Positions 19,250 to 29,515 of a stretch of DNA of 64,000 nucleotides are shown here, piece after piece (positions within the stretch are counted from its first letter, which is position 1; every line of letters begins with the position of its first letter). The stretch is from positions 25,994-89,993 of the forward strand of contig NZ_LZIF01000104.1 in NCBI RefSeq assembly GCF_001667145.1, given 5' to 3'. The notes beneath the pieces are model-generated. The model saw nothing but the letters and a program-made list of their open reading frames with translations. It did not search any database and had not been told where the DNA came from. Origin of the DNA: Mycobacterium sp. 852002-51971_SCH5477799-a. Its GTDB lineage: Bacteria > Actinomycetota > Actinomycetes > Mycobacteriales > Mycobacteriaceae. Made by a program: the position numbers and the translations under genes.

Positions 19250-20737
19250 ATGCCGCTGAGTTTGTCCAACCGTGACCAGAACTCCGGGCACCTGTTCTAC
19301 AACCGGCGGCTGCGCGCGGCGACCACCCGCTTCTCGGTGCGCATGAAACACGACGACCGCAAGCAGACGGCCGCGCTGGTGTTGTCGATACTCTTGGTCG
19401 CCATCGCGTCGGGCTGGATGCTGCTGCTGAATGTGCTGAAACCCACTGGCATCGTGGGTGATTCCGCGATCATCGGCGACCGTGATTCCGGAGCGCTCTA
19501 CGCCAGGATCGACGGCCGGCTGTACCCGGTGCTGAATTTGACGTCCGCGCGGCTGGCCACTGGGACGGCGAATCAGCCGACGTGGGTGAAACCGGCTGAG
19601 ATAGCGAAGTATCCGACCGGGCCGCTGGTCGGTATCCCGGGTGCGCCGGCGGCGATGCCGGTTCATCGGGGGGCGACGTCGGCGTGGGCGGTGTGTGACA
19701 CGGCGGGACGACCGCGCAGCCCCGAGCGCCCAGTGGTGACTTCGATCGCCGGACAGCTCGACGGCTTCGACCGCGCCACACCGCTCAGTGATGACGCCGG
19801 GGTGTTGGTCACGTTCGAGGGCAACACCTATGTGATCTGGGGCGGTAAACGCTCGCAGATCGATCCGTCGAACCGGGCGGTCACGCTGAGCCTGGGGCTG
19901 GACCCGGGAGTGACGCTGCCGGTGGAGATTTCGCGGGCCCTCCACGACGCATTGCCGGCGACCGAGCCGCTCGGCGTGCCCGCGGTGCCTCTGGCGGGCA
20001 CGCCTTCAACGTGGGTCTCGGGCTCACAGGTCGGTGCGGTGCTGCAGGCCCAGACCGCCAGCGGCGGCAAGCAGTTTTACGTTCTGTTGCCCGACGGCAT
20101 CCAAAAAATCACCAGTTTCGTCGCCGACCTGTTGCGCAGCGCCAATTCCTACGGCTCGACGGCGCCCCGCGTCGTGGCGCCCGACGTGTTGGTCAACATT
20201 CCCGAGGTGTCCTCGCTTGCGATGGACTACTACCCGACCAAGCGCCTGAATTTCATTGACAGCGCGGCGGATCCGACCACCTGTGTGGGATGGGAGAAGG
20301 GCTCGACCGATCCGCAGGCGCGCGTTGTGGTCTACAACGGTCGCGGACTTCCCACCCCGTCGTACCTGGACAACCGCATCGTCCACCTGGTGCGTGACGA
20401 CCGCGACCCGGCCTCGGTGGTCGCCAACCAGGTGCTGGTGTTGCCGGGCGCGGCCAACTTCGTCACGTCGACCAGCGGTGTGGTCACCTCCGACTCCCGG
20501 GAATCGTTGTTCTGGGTTTCCGACAACGGGGTGCGGTTCGGCATCACCAACGACGACACGACGTTGCGCGCGCTCGGGCTCGATCCGGGATCGGCGGTTC
20601 AGGCCCCCTGGCCGCTGCTGCGGACCTTCGCCGCGGGCCCGGCGCTGTCAAGGGAGGCAGCGCTTTTGGCGCGGGACACCGTCCCGGCGCTCGGCAAGGT
20701 GGCTGTGGTGACGACATCGGCGAAGCCGGGAGGCTAG
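19250..20737 (+). CDS. eccB2: ESX-2 type VII secretion core protein EccB2
   Basis: A 495-aa EccB. The N-terminus MPLSLSNRDQNSGHLFYNRR is the standard EccB cytosolic tail, which supports the ATG at 19250 over the in-frame TTG at 19244. One transmembrane helix lies at about 41-61, followed by a large periplasmic domain with EccB repeat folds. EccB forms the periplasmic part of the ESX membrane complex together with EccC, EccD and EccE. It is assigned to ESX-2 by neighbours (transglycosylase upstream, full-length eccC downstream, pcnA nearby). Confidence 0.92.
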   Translation: MPLSLSNRDQNSGHLFYNRRLRAATTRFSVRMKHDDRKQTAALVLSILLVAIASGWMLLLNVLKPTGIVGDSAIIGDRDSGALYARIDGRLYPVLNLTSARLATGTANQPTWVKPAEIAKYPTGPLVGIPGAPAAMPVHRGATSAWAVCDTAGRPRSPERPVVTSIAGQLDGFDRATPLSDDAGVLVTFEGNTYVIWGGKRSQIDPSNRAVTLSLGLDPGVTLPVEISRALHDALPATEPLGVPAVPLAGTPSTWVSGSQVGAVLQAQTASGGKQFYVLLPDGIQKITSFVADLLRSANSYGSTAPRVVAPDVLVNIPEVSSLAMDYYPTKRLNFIDSAADPTTCVGWEKGSTDPQARVVVYNGRGLPTPSYLDNRIVHLVRDDRDPASVVANQVLVLPGAANFVTSTSGVVTSDSRESLFWVSDNGVRFGITNDDTTLRALGLDPGSAVQAPWPLLRTFAAGPALSREAALLARDTVPALGKVAVVTTSAKPGG

Positions 20738-20740
20738 AGA

Positions 20741-23700
20741 ATGTCCAAGAAAGCGTTCCCCATCAACCGCGTCAAGATCGAGCCGCCGAAACCGGTGCGG
20801 GTAGCACCCAGCGCGCCGATCGCGCTGCCGGAACGCGAGCCCCGGAACATCTGGGTGATGATCGGAGTGCCGGCGCTCATCGTTGCGCTCATCGGCACCA
20901 TCGTCATGCTCTACGTCTCCGGTGTGCGCAGCCTGACCACTGGCTTCTTCCCCCTGATGGGGATCGGCGCCTTCAGCATGCTGGCGTTCTCCGGCCGCTT
21001 CGGTCGTGCCCGCAAGATCACCTGGGGCGAAATGGAGAAGGGTCGTCGTCGCTATCTTCGGGACCTCGACGGCAACCGCGACGAGATCCAGACCGCGGTA
21101 TGCGCGCAACGCGAATGGCAGAACTTGGTGCACTCCGATCCCCGCGGGCTCGGCGCCATCATCGGCGGCCCCCGGATGTGGGAACGCGGGCGCGGCGACG
21201 CCGACTTCCTGGAGGTGCGGCTCGGCACGGGCGTGCAGCACGCACCGGACTCGGTGCTTTCGGTGACGTGGCCCGACATTGCCTCCGATGAGGAGCTCGA
21301 ACCCGTCACCGGGCAGGCACTCCGCGATTTCATCCTGGAGCAACGCAAGATTCGCGACATCGCCAAGGTGGTCAACCTGCGCTCGGCGCCCGGATTCAGC
21401 TTCGTCGGCGAGGATCTCGACCGGCTACGGTCGTTGATGCGCTCGGTGCTGTGCTCGCTGGCGGTGTTCCACAACCCGCGCGACGTGAAGTTCCTGGTGG
21501 TGACCCGCAACCCCGAGGTGTGGTCGTGGATCGTCTGGCTGCCGCACAACCTGCACGACGAGCTGTTCGACGCGTGCGGGTTTCGGCGCCTGGTCTTCGC
21601 CACGCCCGAAGAACTCGAAGAGACCCTCGGCGCTGAGCTGCACATGAAGGGCAAGCGCGGCGCCTGGACTCCGCTGGCCGCGGCCAGCCCTACCGCGATG
21701 GGCTCGACACTGGAAACCGGCGCCGACACGGTCGATCTCGGCCCGCACCTGGTGATCATCGATGACAACACCGGCAGCCCCGACGCGTGGGAGAGCGTGG
21801 TCGGGCAGGTCGGTAAAGCGGGAATCACGTTGCTGCGCATCGCCTCACGCATCGGCACCGGCGTGGGCTTCGCCAACGACCAGGTGTTCGACCTCAGCGA
21901 ACGTCACAGCTCGCCCAACGGTTCGGTCAACGGCGAAGTAGTCCTGCATCGCAACGGTTCTGACGCCGAGGGCGAAGACGACCGCCCGGCGCCGCTGCTG
22001 CGGGTGCGCAACAAGTTCTTCGCCCACGCCGACCAGCTCTCCGTGCACCGCGCCTACCGGTACGCGCGGACGATGGCCCGCTGGTCGCCGACCAGCCGCA
22101 GCGAGATCGCCGACTCGGTCAGCGGCGCAACCGAACTGCTGCGGGCCCTGGGCATCAGCGACCCCCGCGACCTGGACGTCGACCGCCTGTGGGCCGAGCG
22201 GCGGGGACGCGGCGACGAGCGTTGGTGCGAGGTGCCCGTCGGCGCCAAGCCCAACGGCGAGCTGCAGAACATCACGATCCGCGCGAAAGACTTCGGCGGC
22301 TTCGGGTTTCACTCCGTGGTCATCGGTACCAGCGGCTCGGGGAAGTCAGAGTTCTTCCTGTCGTTGGTCTACGGCATCGCGCTGACCCACTCCCCGGAAA
22401 CGTTCAACGTCATCTTCGTCGACATGAAGTTCGAATCGGCGGCGCAGGACATTTTGGGCATTCCCCATGTGGTGGCCGCGCTGTCGAACCTCGGCAAGGA
22501 TGAGCGGCACTTGGCGGAGCGGATGCGCAGGGTCATCGATGGCGAGATCAAACAGCGCTACGAGCTGTTCACTTCGGTGGGTGCCCGCGACGCCAACGAC
22601 TATGAAGAGATCCGGCTTGCCGGGCGCGATCTGCCCCCGGTACCGGTCCTGCTCGTCATCGTCGACGAGTATCTGGAACTGTTCGCCAACCATGAAAAAT
22701 GGATCAATCTCATCATTCACATCGGCCAGGAGGGCCGCGGCGCCAACGTGTTCTTCATGCTGGGCGGGCAGCGGCTGGACCTGTCGTCGCTGCAAAAGGT
22801 GAAGTCCAACATCGCGTTTCGCATCGCGCTGCGCGCCGAGTCCGGTGATGACAGCCGCGAGGTCATCGGCTCGGACGCCGCTTACCACCTGCCGTCGAAG
22901 GAAAACGGTTTCGGTCTGCTCAAGGTGGGGCCGCGGGATCTCGAACCCTTCCGCTGCTTCTATCTCTCCGCCCCGTTTGTGGTGCCGAAGGCCAAGGAGG
23001 TCGCCACCACCGTCGACATGACGTTGACCAAGCCGCGGTTGTACAACTGGCAGTTCCAGCCGCTGGACGCCTCCGACGCCTCGGCATTGGAAGCCGCCGC
23101 CGCCGTCGACTCCGAGCCCGACGAATTCCTCTATTACGACGACGGTTTCAAACGCAAGAAGGTCGTCGATGTGCTGCGCGAATCGTTGCGCGATGTGCCT
23201 CACCGCTCACCGCGCCGGCCTTGGCTGGAGCCGCTGGAGGAGCCCGAGTCCATCGACGCCCTGGTCGCTGGATACCGCGGCAAACCGTGGCACGTCGACT
23301 ACGGGCGCAACCCGGGGCTGATGTTCCCGGTAGGTGTCATGGACATCCCCGAAGAGTCCAAGCAGATTGTCCATGCGGTGGATGCGTTGCGCAGCAACGT
23401 CATTGTGGTAGGCGCCAAGCAGCGCGGCAAGACCACCACGCTGATGACGCTGATGTGCTCGGCCGCAACCATGTACAGCCCCTCGCGGGTGACGTTCTTC
23501 TGCATCGGCGGCGCGACCCTGGCCCAGGCCGCCTCGCTTCCCCACGTCACCGACATTGTCTCGCCGAAGGACGCCGAGGGCATCGAACGCATTTTGAGCA
23601 GCATGGACGCGTTGATCGACGCCCGCGAGGACTCCTTCCGGCGCCTCAAGATCGACCTCGACGGCTTCCGCGAACGCCGCTTCGCCCCGGGCAGCGACGG

Positions 23701-24955
23701 ACTGGGCGGCACCGACGCCAACGACCCCTTCGGCGATGTCTTCGTGGTGGTCGATGACTACGACGACCTGTACTCGAAGGACACCGTGCTGGGCGACCGC
23801 ATCATCTCGCTCAGCAGCCGCGGCCCCGAATACGGGGTGCACGTGATGTGCAGCGCCGGCGGCTGGATTCATGGCCAGCGACAGAGCCTGCTGCAAAACG
23901 CCACGGCGCGAATCCAATTGCGGCTGGCCGACCCGAGCGAAAGTCAGATGGGCCACTCGTCGCTGGAGTCACGCGACGCGGCGCGGCGGACGCTGAACCG
24001 GCCGGGCTTCGGTCTGACCGATAGCCTGCACGAGTTGCGGGTGGGTGTTCCGGCCCTGGCAGATCCGAACACCGGCGCGATAGTGAGCATCGTCGACGTC
24101 GGGGCCCGCATCGCGGAGGTCGCGGGAGTCACCAAGCACGCCACCCTGCAGCGACTGCCGCAGCGGGTGACGCTGAAGGCGATCCTGGAGTACGAGGCCG
24201 CGCGCCCCAGCGGGGACGACCTCTCGATCGCCTTCGCCATCGGTGAGCGTCACGAGTTGGGGCCGGTTCCGATCAAGCTGCGCGAGAGCCCCGGCTTGAT
24301 GATCTTGGGACGCCAAGGCTGCGGAAAAACCTTGTCGCTGGTCGCCATTGGCGAGGCGATCATGAACCGATTCAGCCCGGAGGAAGCGCAGCTGACGCTG
24401 ATCGACCCCAAGACCGCGCCGCACGGTCTGCGTGATCTGCACGGACCCGGTTACGTGCGCGCCTACGCCTACGACCAGGACGAGATCGACGAGGTGGTCA
24501 CCGCGCTGGCCCAGCAGGTGCTGCTGCCCCGGCTGCCTCCGAAAGGCCTGAGCCAGGAGGAGTTACGCGCACTCAAACCGTGGGACGGACCGCGCCACTT
24601 CGTCCTCATCGACGACATCCAGGACTTGCGCCCGGATCAGAGCTACCCGCCCAAACCTCCGGTGGGCGCGGCGCTGTGGAAGCTGATGGAGCGCGCGCGG
24701 CAGATCGGCCTGCACGTCTTCACCACCCGCAACAGCGCGAACTGGGCGACGCCGCAAATGGATCCGTGGATGCGCTTCCAGAACTCGGCGAAGGTGGCCC
24801 AGCTTTACATGGACAACGACCCGCAGAACCGGATCAACCGCAACGTCCGGGCGCAGACACTGCCGCCGGGGCGTGGCCTACTGGTGAGCGTCGACGGCGA
24901 CGTCGAGGGCGTACTGGTCGGGTTGCCGTCTTCGGTCATACCGCCCCAGCAGTAA
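20741..24955 (+). CDS. eccC2: ESX-2 type VII secretion motor ATPase EccC2
   Basis: A 1404-aa FtsK/SpoIIIE-type ATPase that recognises substrates and drives secretion. The N-terminus has two transmembrane helices (about 38-60 and 65-85) and a DUF-type ATPase linker. Three ATPase domains follow, with P-loops GTSGSGKSEF (about 526), GAKQRGKTTT (about 889) and GRQGCGKTLS (about 1188). The first has a full Walker B with Glu (VIVDEYLELF, about 635); the second and third have VVVDDYDDL and VLIDDIQDL. ATG start with GGGAGG upstream, 3 bases after eccB2. The 3' end overlaps the convergent mmpL gene by 20 bases. Not split as in EccCa/EccCb of ESX-1. Confidence 0.94.
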   Translation: MSKKAFPINRVKIEPPKPVRVAPSAPIALPEREPRNIWVMIGVPALIVALIGTIVMLYVSGVRSLTTGFFPLMGIGAFSMLAFSGRFGRARKITWGEMEKGRRRYLRDLDGNRDEIQTAVCAQREWQNLVHSDPRGLGAIIGGPRMWERGRGDADFLEVRLGTGVQHAPDSVLSVTWPDIASDEELEPVTGQALRDFILEQRKIRDIAKVVNLRSAPGFSFVGEDLDRLRSLMRSVLCSLAVFHNPRDVKFLVVTRNPEVWSWIVWLPHNLHDELFDACGFRRLVFATPEELEETLGAELHMKGKRGAWTPLAAASPTAMGSTLETGADTVDLGPHLVIIDDNTGSPDAWESVVGQVGKAGITLLRIASRIGTGVGFANDQVFDLSERHSSPNGSVNGEVVLHRNGSDAEGEDDRPAPLLRVRNKFFAHADQLSVHRAYRYARTMARWSPTSRSEIADSVSGATELLRALGISDPRDLDVDRLWAERRGRGDERWCEVPVGAKPNGELQNITIRAKDFGGFGFHSVVIGTSGSGKSEFFLSLVYGIALTHSPETFNVIFVDMKFESAAQDILGIPHVVAALSNLGKDERHLAERMRRVIDGEIKQRYELFTSVGARDANDYEEIRLAGRDLPPVPVLLVIVDEYLELFANHEKWINLIIHIGQEGRGANVFFMLGGQRLDLSSLQKVKSNIAFRIALRAESGDDSREVIGSDAAYHLPSKENGFGLLKVGPRDLEPFRCFYLSAPFVVPKAKEVATTVDMTLTKPRLYNWQFQPLDASDASALEAAAAVDSEPDEFLYYDDGFKRKKVVDVLRESLRDVPHRSPRRPWLEPLEEPESIDALVAGYRGKPWHVDYGRNPGLMFPVGVMDIPEESKQIVHAVDALRSNVIVVGAKQRGKTTTLMTLMCSAATMYSPSRVTFFCIGGATLAQAASLPHVTDIVSPKDAEGIERILSSMDALIDAREDSFRRLKIDLDGFRERRFAPGSDGLGGTDANDPFGDVFVVVDDYDDLYSKDTVLGDRIISLSSRGPEYGVHVMCSAGGWIHGQRQSLLQNATARIQLRLADPSESQMGHSSLESRDAARRTLNRPGFGLTDSLHELRVGVPALADPNTGAIVSIVDVGARIAEVAGVTKHATLQRLPQRVTLKAILEYEAARPSGDDLSIAFAIGERHELGPVPIKLRESPGLMILGRQGCGKTLSLVAIGEAIMNRFSPEEAQLTLIDPKTAPHGLRDLHGPGYVRAYAYDQDEIDEVVTALAQQVLLPRLPPKGLSQEELRALKPWDGPRHFVLIDDIQDLRPDQSYPPKPPVGAALWKLMERARQIGLHVFTTRNSANWATPQMDPWMRFQNSAKVAQLYMDNDPQNRINRNVRAQTLPPGRGLLVSVDGDVEGVLVGLPSSVIPPQQ

Positions 24956-27806
24956 CCGGTTGCGGCTCGGGCGTTTTCACGCCCGGTGCGACGGCGCGGC
25001 GGGGCAGCGGGCTCGGCCACCAGAACCACCGTCCCAGCAGGGCCACGATGGACGGCACGATGAACGCCCGCACCACCAAAGTGTCCAGCAACAACCCGAC
25101 CGCGACGGCCGTGCCGATCTGGGCGACGCTGAGCACGCTGCTCGTCAACAGGGCGAGCATGGTCAGCCCGAAGATGATGCCGGCGATCGTGACCACCCCG
25201 CCGGTGCCGCCGAAGGCCCGGATGATCCCGGTCTTGAGGCCCGCCGCGGCTTCGTGTTTGATGCGCAGCGCGAGCAACAGGTTGTAGTCCGCGCCGACGG
25301 CGATCAGCGCGATGAACGCGAAAGGCGCCACCGCCCAGTGCAGGTCCTGATGCAGCAGGTGCTGCCAGATCAGCACGCTGGCGCCGAGGGCCGAGGCGTA
25401 GGAGGTGACGACGGTCCCGATGACGACCAGCCCCGCTACCGGGCTGCGCAGCATGGCCGTGACGATCAGGAAGATCAGCACCAACGCGGCGCCCGCCAGC
25501 AGCGTGGCATCGCCGGCGACGAAGCGCTGCAGGTCGGCGGTCACCGGGCCCACGCCGGCGAGGTCGACCTCGGTCGGCGTCAGGGTGCCTTCTTTGGTGG
25601 CCTCCTTGATGGCGGCGCGCACCTGGCCTGCCCGCTTGGCGCCGTCGGCACCCCACTCCGCCCCGTCGCCGTACACCAGCAGGTAAGCGGCACGCCCGTT
25701 TCCGGAGATCAGGTGGCCCAGGGCCGTGGTGTAGCGCGGGTCGGTCAACGCCCGCTGCGGCATGTAGAAGTCGGCCGCTGCACTGCCCTGGAACTGCGTG
25801 GCGATCTCGTTCAGGTAATCGGTCAGCTGGTGCATTTGGGGGCCGAGCGTATCGGACAGACTCAGCAGGTCGTGCGTCGCCGAACGCGCTCGTCCCAGAG
25901 CATCTTTCATCGACGCCACGCTCTGCGGCAGGGTCGCCATCGCGGTGGCGGCCGTGCTGGATCCGCTGGTGAGTTTCGCCGCACCCGAACCCAGGCGGGT
26001 AGACGTCTGCACCAGGCTGTCGACGGGCTGCAGGACACGGTCCACCGTCGAGCAGATCGCATTGGTGGCGCAGTCGGGGGTCCTTCCGACGAAGTCGCGC
26101 AGCGGGTCGAGGTAACCCGACACCGTCGTGACATTGCTCTGCAGTCCGTCCATCCCGGCCCGCATATCTTGCGCCGCGCCGGACATGTCGGCCAATCCGG
26201 AACTGCCGCCGCGCAATCCGGTGCTCAATCCGTCGACCGCAGACTGGGTCTGCGCCAGCGCGGTGTCGAGTTCGGAGACCCGCTTGAGGCGCTGGGTCAG
26301 CGAATCCATGGTGTCACCGAACTGACGGCCGAGCACACCGGCCTGATAGCTCAACGTCGCCTGTTCGGGCACCTTGCCGTCCGGGCGGCTGGCGGACTGC
26401 ACCGCGCGCACACCCGGTACGGCCATGACGTGACGGGTGATCCGCTCGATCGCGATCAGCCCGGCCGGATTGCGTAGGTCGTGGTCGGCCTCGACGGCGA
26501 TGACGTCTGGCAGCAGCGCGTTGGCCGCGAAATGCCGGTCGGCGCTGGCATAGCCACGGTTGGAGTCGGTGGACGACGGCGTGGCGGCGGGTTCGTTGAA
26601 CCCGACCCGCATGCTGAGCAGCGGCAGGGCGGCCAGCAGGGTCAACGCCAGCGCGGTGACCAGGATCGGTCCGGGCCAGCGCGCGACCGCCGTTCCGACG
26701 CGGCGCCAGCGGCGCGCGGTTCTCGAGGGCCGCGGCTCGAGATATCCGCGGCGGATCGCCAGGCTCATGAGCGCGGGCGTCAGGGTCAAGGCCGCCACCA
26801 TCGTCGCGAGAATGCCGATGGCGCAGGGCAATCCGGCGCTGCGGAAAGATCCCACCTTCGCGAAGACGAGGCACGCCAGCGCCACCGACACGGTCAGTGC
26901 CGATCCGATCACCACGGGCGCGATGGACCGGTAGGCCTGCGTCAACGCCTGGGCCGGGGCCACGCCGTGGCGCCGGCCTTCGTGGTAGCGACCGACCAGG
27001 AAGATCGCATAGTCGGTACCGGCCCCCAGTGTCATGGCCGCCATGAGTGCCACCGAAAACAGCGAAACCTCAACTACATTGGACTGACCCAGGGCCGCAA
27101 CGACGGCACGGGCCAGTGCCAGGGCGAGTCCGACCGAGATCAGCGGGATCGCCGCTGCGACGGGTGATCGGTAGACCACCAGCAGCAACAGCAGGATGAG
27201 GCCGATGGTGGCGGCGGTGATCCCGAGCATCTGCCGATCGATCGCGGAGAATTCGTCGACGATCGTGGCTCCGGGACCCGTGACATGGACTGCGAGACCG
27301 GCCGGCGGTGAAAGTCTGTGGACGGTACCGCGCACGGCGTCGACCGAGTCGCGCGCCTGCGCGGTGCCGAGCATGCCGGCCAGCCGCACCATCACGCTGA
27401 CCGCCTTGCCGTCCGAACTCTGCGCGCCGGCGGCGGTGGCCGGCTGCGACCACAAGTCTGTCACCGCGTACACGTGGCGCTGATCCGAACCGAGTGATGT
27501 CGTCAGCGCGTCGTAGAACTGGCGATCCTGCGGTGTGAGCCGCTGATTGCGCTCCAGCACAACGTAAACGAAGTTGTTGCTGGGCGTCTGATTGAACAAC
27601 TGGGCGGCCCGGGCGGCGCCCGTCGCGCTCGGTGCGCTGGGCGGCATGAAGGACCGGGCATGGGAGTCCACGACCCGCTCCAGTTGTGGCACCGCCACAT
27701 TGGCGATTCCCGCCGCCAGCACCCAGAGGCCGACGATGAGGACCGCGTACCGGCTGGTCAGTCGCGCAAGGTTGCCCAGACGGTCATGCAACGGTCTGCC
27801 GATCAT
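24936..27806 (-). CDS. MmpL-family RND transporter
   Basis: A 956-aa RND exporter of the MmpL type. About 12 transmembrane helices are arranged as one helix, a large periplasmic loop, five helices, then a repeat. RND signature segments GAGTDYAIFLVGRYHEG (first half) and VGADYNLLLALRIKHE (second half) carry the Asp-Tyr pairs of the proton relay. The second periplasmic loop has a long coiled-coil-like insert (about residues 510-690). The ATG at 27806 (MIGRPLHDR) is preferred over 27845 because the upstream extension lacks MmpL character. Cargo unknown; MmpL proteins usually export envelope lipids. No mmpS gene is adjacent. Convergent with eccC2. Confidence 0.9.
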   Translation of the reverse strand: MIGRPLHDRLGNLARLTSRYAVLIVGLWVLAAGIANVAVPQLERVVDSHARSFMPPSAPSATGAARAAQLFNQTPSNNFVYVVLERNQRLTPQDRQFYDALTTSLGSDQRHVYAVTDLWSQPATAAGAQSSDGKAVSVMVRLAGMLGTAQARDSVDAVRGTVHRLSPPAGLAVHVTGPGATIVDEFSAIDRQMLGITAATIGLILLLLLVVYRSPVAAAIPLISVGLALALARAVVAALGQSNVVEVSLFSVALMAAMTLGAGTDYAIFLVGRYHEGRRHGVAPAQALTQAYRSIAPVVIGSALTVSVALACLVFAKVGSFRSAGLPCAIGILATMVAALTLTPALMSLAIRRGYLEPRPSRTARRWRRVGTAVARWPGPILVTALALTLLAALPLLSMRVGFNEPAATPSSTDSNRGYASADRHFAANALLPDVIAVEADHDLRNPAGLIAIERITRHVMAVPGVRAVQSASRPDGKVPEQATLSYQAGVLGRQFGDTMDSLTQRLKRVSELDTALAQTQSAVDGLSTGLRGGSSGLADMSGAAQDMRAGMDGLQSNVTTVSGYLDPLRDFVGRTPDCATNAICSTVDRVLQPVDSLVQTSTRLGSGAAKLTSGSSTAATAMATLPQSVASMKDALGRARSATHDLLSLSDTLGPQMHQLTDYLNEIATQFQGSAAADFYMPQRALTDPRYTTALGHLISGNGRAAYLLVYGDGAEWGADGAKRAGQVRAAIKEATKEGTLTPTEVDLAGVGPVTADLQRFVAGDATLLAGAALVLIFLIVTAMLRSPVAGLVVIGTVVTSYASALGASVLIWQHLLHQDLHWAVAPFAFIALIAVGADYNLLLALRIKHEAAAGLKTGIIRAFGGTGGVVTIAGIIFGLTMLALLTSSVLSVAQIGTAVAVGLLLDTLVVRAFIVPSIVALLGRWFWWPSPLPRRAVAPGVKTPEPQPVTAGAV

Positions 27807-28164
27807 TGGTGGGCCCGCCGAACAACCCGACGGCCACATGCTCACCGCGCGTAAGCGAGCGCACGCGCACCGAGCGACGGGTGCCGATCTTCACCAACGC
27901 GTGCAGGCCGGGATGGGCTGCCTCGAGATCGGCACGCACCTGTTCGGCCGATTCGCCCACGTGGGCCGCCTGATCCAGCTTGGCCACCAGCATCGTGATC
28001 CAGCGGTGGCCCAGCGAAAGCATCAAGCCCTCCTCGTCGCCGAACAGCTCGGACACCTCGGATGAGTTGTCGATTAACGCAAGTGCCGCCTCGGGGTCCG
28101 TCTCGGCGGCTCGTATCACCTCGGCCATGAAGGCCATGCGGTCGTGCAGCAGTGTCCATGTCAT
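27784..28164 (-). CDS. Small hypothetical protein upstream of mmpL
   Basis: A 126-aa soluble, acidic-helical protein beginning MTWTLLHDRMAFMAEVIRAA, with a more beta-like C-terminal half. I do not recognise the family. Its 3' end overlaps the mmpL start by 23 bases, so the two are co-translated and may work together. It could be a regulator or accessory of the transporter, but nothing in the sequence shows which. Confidence 0.75.
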   Translation of the reverse strand: MTWTLLHDRMAFMAEVIRAAETDPEAALALIDNSSEVSELFGDEEGLMLSLGHRWITMLVAKLDQAAHVGESAEQVRADLEAAHPGLHALVKIGTRRSVRVRSLTRGEHVAVGLFGGPTNDRQTVA

Positions 28165-28297
28165 GACTCGACGTTAGGAAAGCAGCGGCCCGCGGCGCGT
28201 CGTGCCGAAGTGCAGTCTTTGCCTCCTACCACGGGCGGAGGCGGGTGCCGACCGCAGGAGGATGTGATGAGGCGCCGAGCTCTTCTAGGATTGGACG

Positions 28298-29515
28298 ATG
28301 TTGCATGCCGCAGCGGATCACCTGCGGGAACTGCTTCGCCGACGCAGCGAGCTGATTCCCGTCGGTATCACCTGGGCGGCGCTGATCTCTGTCGATGTCG
28401 CCCTCGTGCTCGGCGGCGTGATCGGGACGCTGCAGCGGCCCGCCGCCGACCTCCCCGCGGCGCTGACGGCGTTCGCAATCGCCCTGTCGCCCTCGTTGGC
28501 GTTCTTGGTCTTCAACATGAAGATGACCCCGGGACCGTTGTGGGCCACCTGGTTGGCGTCCTCCGCGCTGACACTGTTTGGTACGTCCACACCCATTCAC
28601 GCCGATTTCGCACCGGCGTTGTTGGTGCTGATGGTCTTGGTCGTCGCGACGTTGGCGTCGGTCCTGGGCGGATTGCTTGCCGCCGTGTCGGCGGCCGCGC
28701 TGTTGCTCGCCGCGTCCGCGCTGCACCGCCTGGACGCGGTGGTGCTGTACCTGGGTTTCATCGGCACGGGGTGGCTGCTCGGTTACCTGATGCGTACCCA
28801 GCGGCTGCTGCTGGCGGAACAGATTGAGGCACAGGACATGTTGTCCGAACACGCCGCCGCCGACGAGCGTCGCCGCATCGCGCGCGAGGTGCACGACGTC
28901 ATCGCCCATTCGCTGAGCATCACCCTGCTGCACGTGACCGGTGCGCGCCGCGCCCTGCAGCAAGATCGCGACGTCGATGACGCGGTCGACGCCCTGGAGC
29001 AGGCCGAGCGGCTCGGCCGCCAGGCGATGGCCGACATCCGTCGTACCGTCGGACTGCTCGACAACTGGCCGACCAAGACCGCGCAGACCGCGCCCGAGCC
29101 CGGCATCGACGACATCGCGGTGCTGGTCGAAGGTTTTCAGCGGGCCGGCCTGGCCGTCGCGCTGTGCGTCGAAGGACCCACCGATCACGTGTCGGCGGCG
29201 GTCGGCCTCGCGCTGTACCGTATCACCCAGGAGTCGCTGGCTAACATCGCCAAGCATGCGCCGGAGTCGAAAGCCGGTGTCGTGTTGGATATTTCACCGG
29301 CGTCGGCGAGACTGGCGGTCACCAATCTGCTGCCGGCGGCGGTGGCGGCTGCGCGATCGCCCGAAGGGCGCGGCTTGCGCGGCATGCGCCAGCGGGTCGA
29401 GTTGCTCGGTGGCGCGATCGACGCCGGCCCCACCCGCGACGGCTGGTCGGTGTGCGCGGAAATCCCGCTGCACGAAGGCGATGCCGCCTGGCGCCCCTGG
29501 TGGTGCAAGGGATGA
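28298..29515 (+). CDS. Sensor histidine kinase (HisKA_3 family)
   Basis: A 405-aa membrane kinase. About five or six hydrophobic helices span residues 20-165, followed by the dimerisation/phosphoacceptor helix ERRRIAREVHDVIAHSLS with the phosphorylated His at residue 199. A HATPase_c domain (about 290-395) ends with RGLRGMRQRVELLGG. This is the NarL-system type that pairs with LuxR-type regulators. The stop overlaps the response regulator start as ATGA, so the two form one operon. The membrane sensor has no large extracellular loop, suggesting detection within the membrane. Confidence 0.92.
   Translation: MLHAAADHLRELLRRRSELIPVGITWAALISVDVALVLGGVIGTLQRPAADLPAALTAFAIALSPSLAFLVFNMKMTPGPLWATWLASSALTLFGTSTPIHADFAPALLVLMVLVVATLASVLGGLLAAVSAAALLLAASALHRLDAVVLYLGFIGTGWLLGYLMRTQRLLLAEQIEAQDMLSEHAAADERRRIAREVHDVIAHSLSITLLHVTGARRALQQDRDVDDAVDALEQAERLGRQAMADIRRTVGLLDNWPTKTAQTAPEPGIDDIAVLVEGFQRAGLAVALCVEGPTDHVSAAVGLALYRITQESLANIAKHAPESKAGVVLDISPASARLAVTNLLPAAVAAARSPEGRGLRGMRQRVELLGGAIDAGPTRDGWSVCAEIPLHEGDAAWRPWWCKG

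Noticed and set aside
24960..26477. 505-codon plus-strand open frame after eccC2
   Set aside because: Antisense to the mmpL gene, which has RND motifs; it does not encode any missing ESX-2 component.
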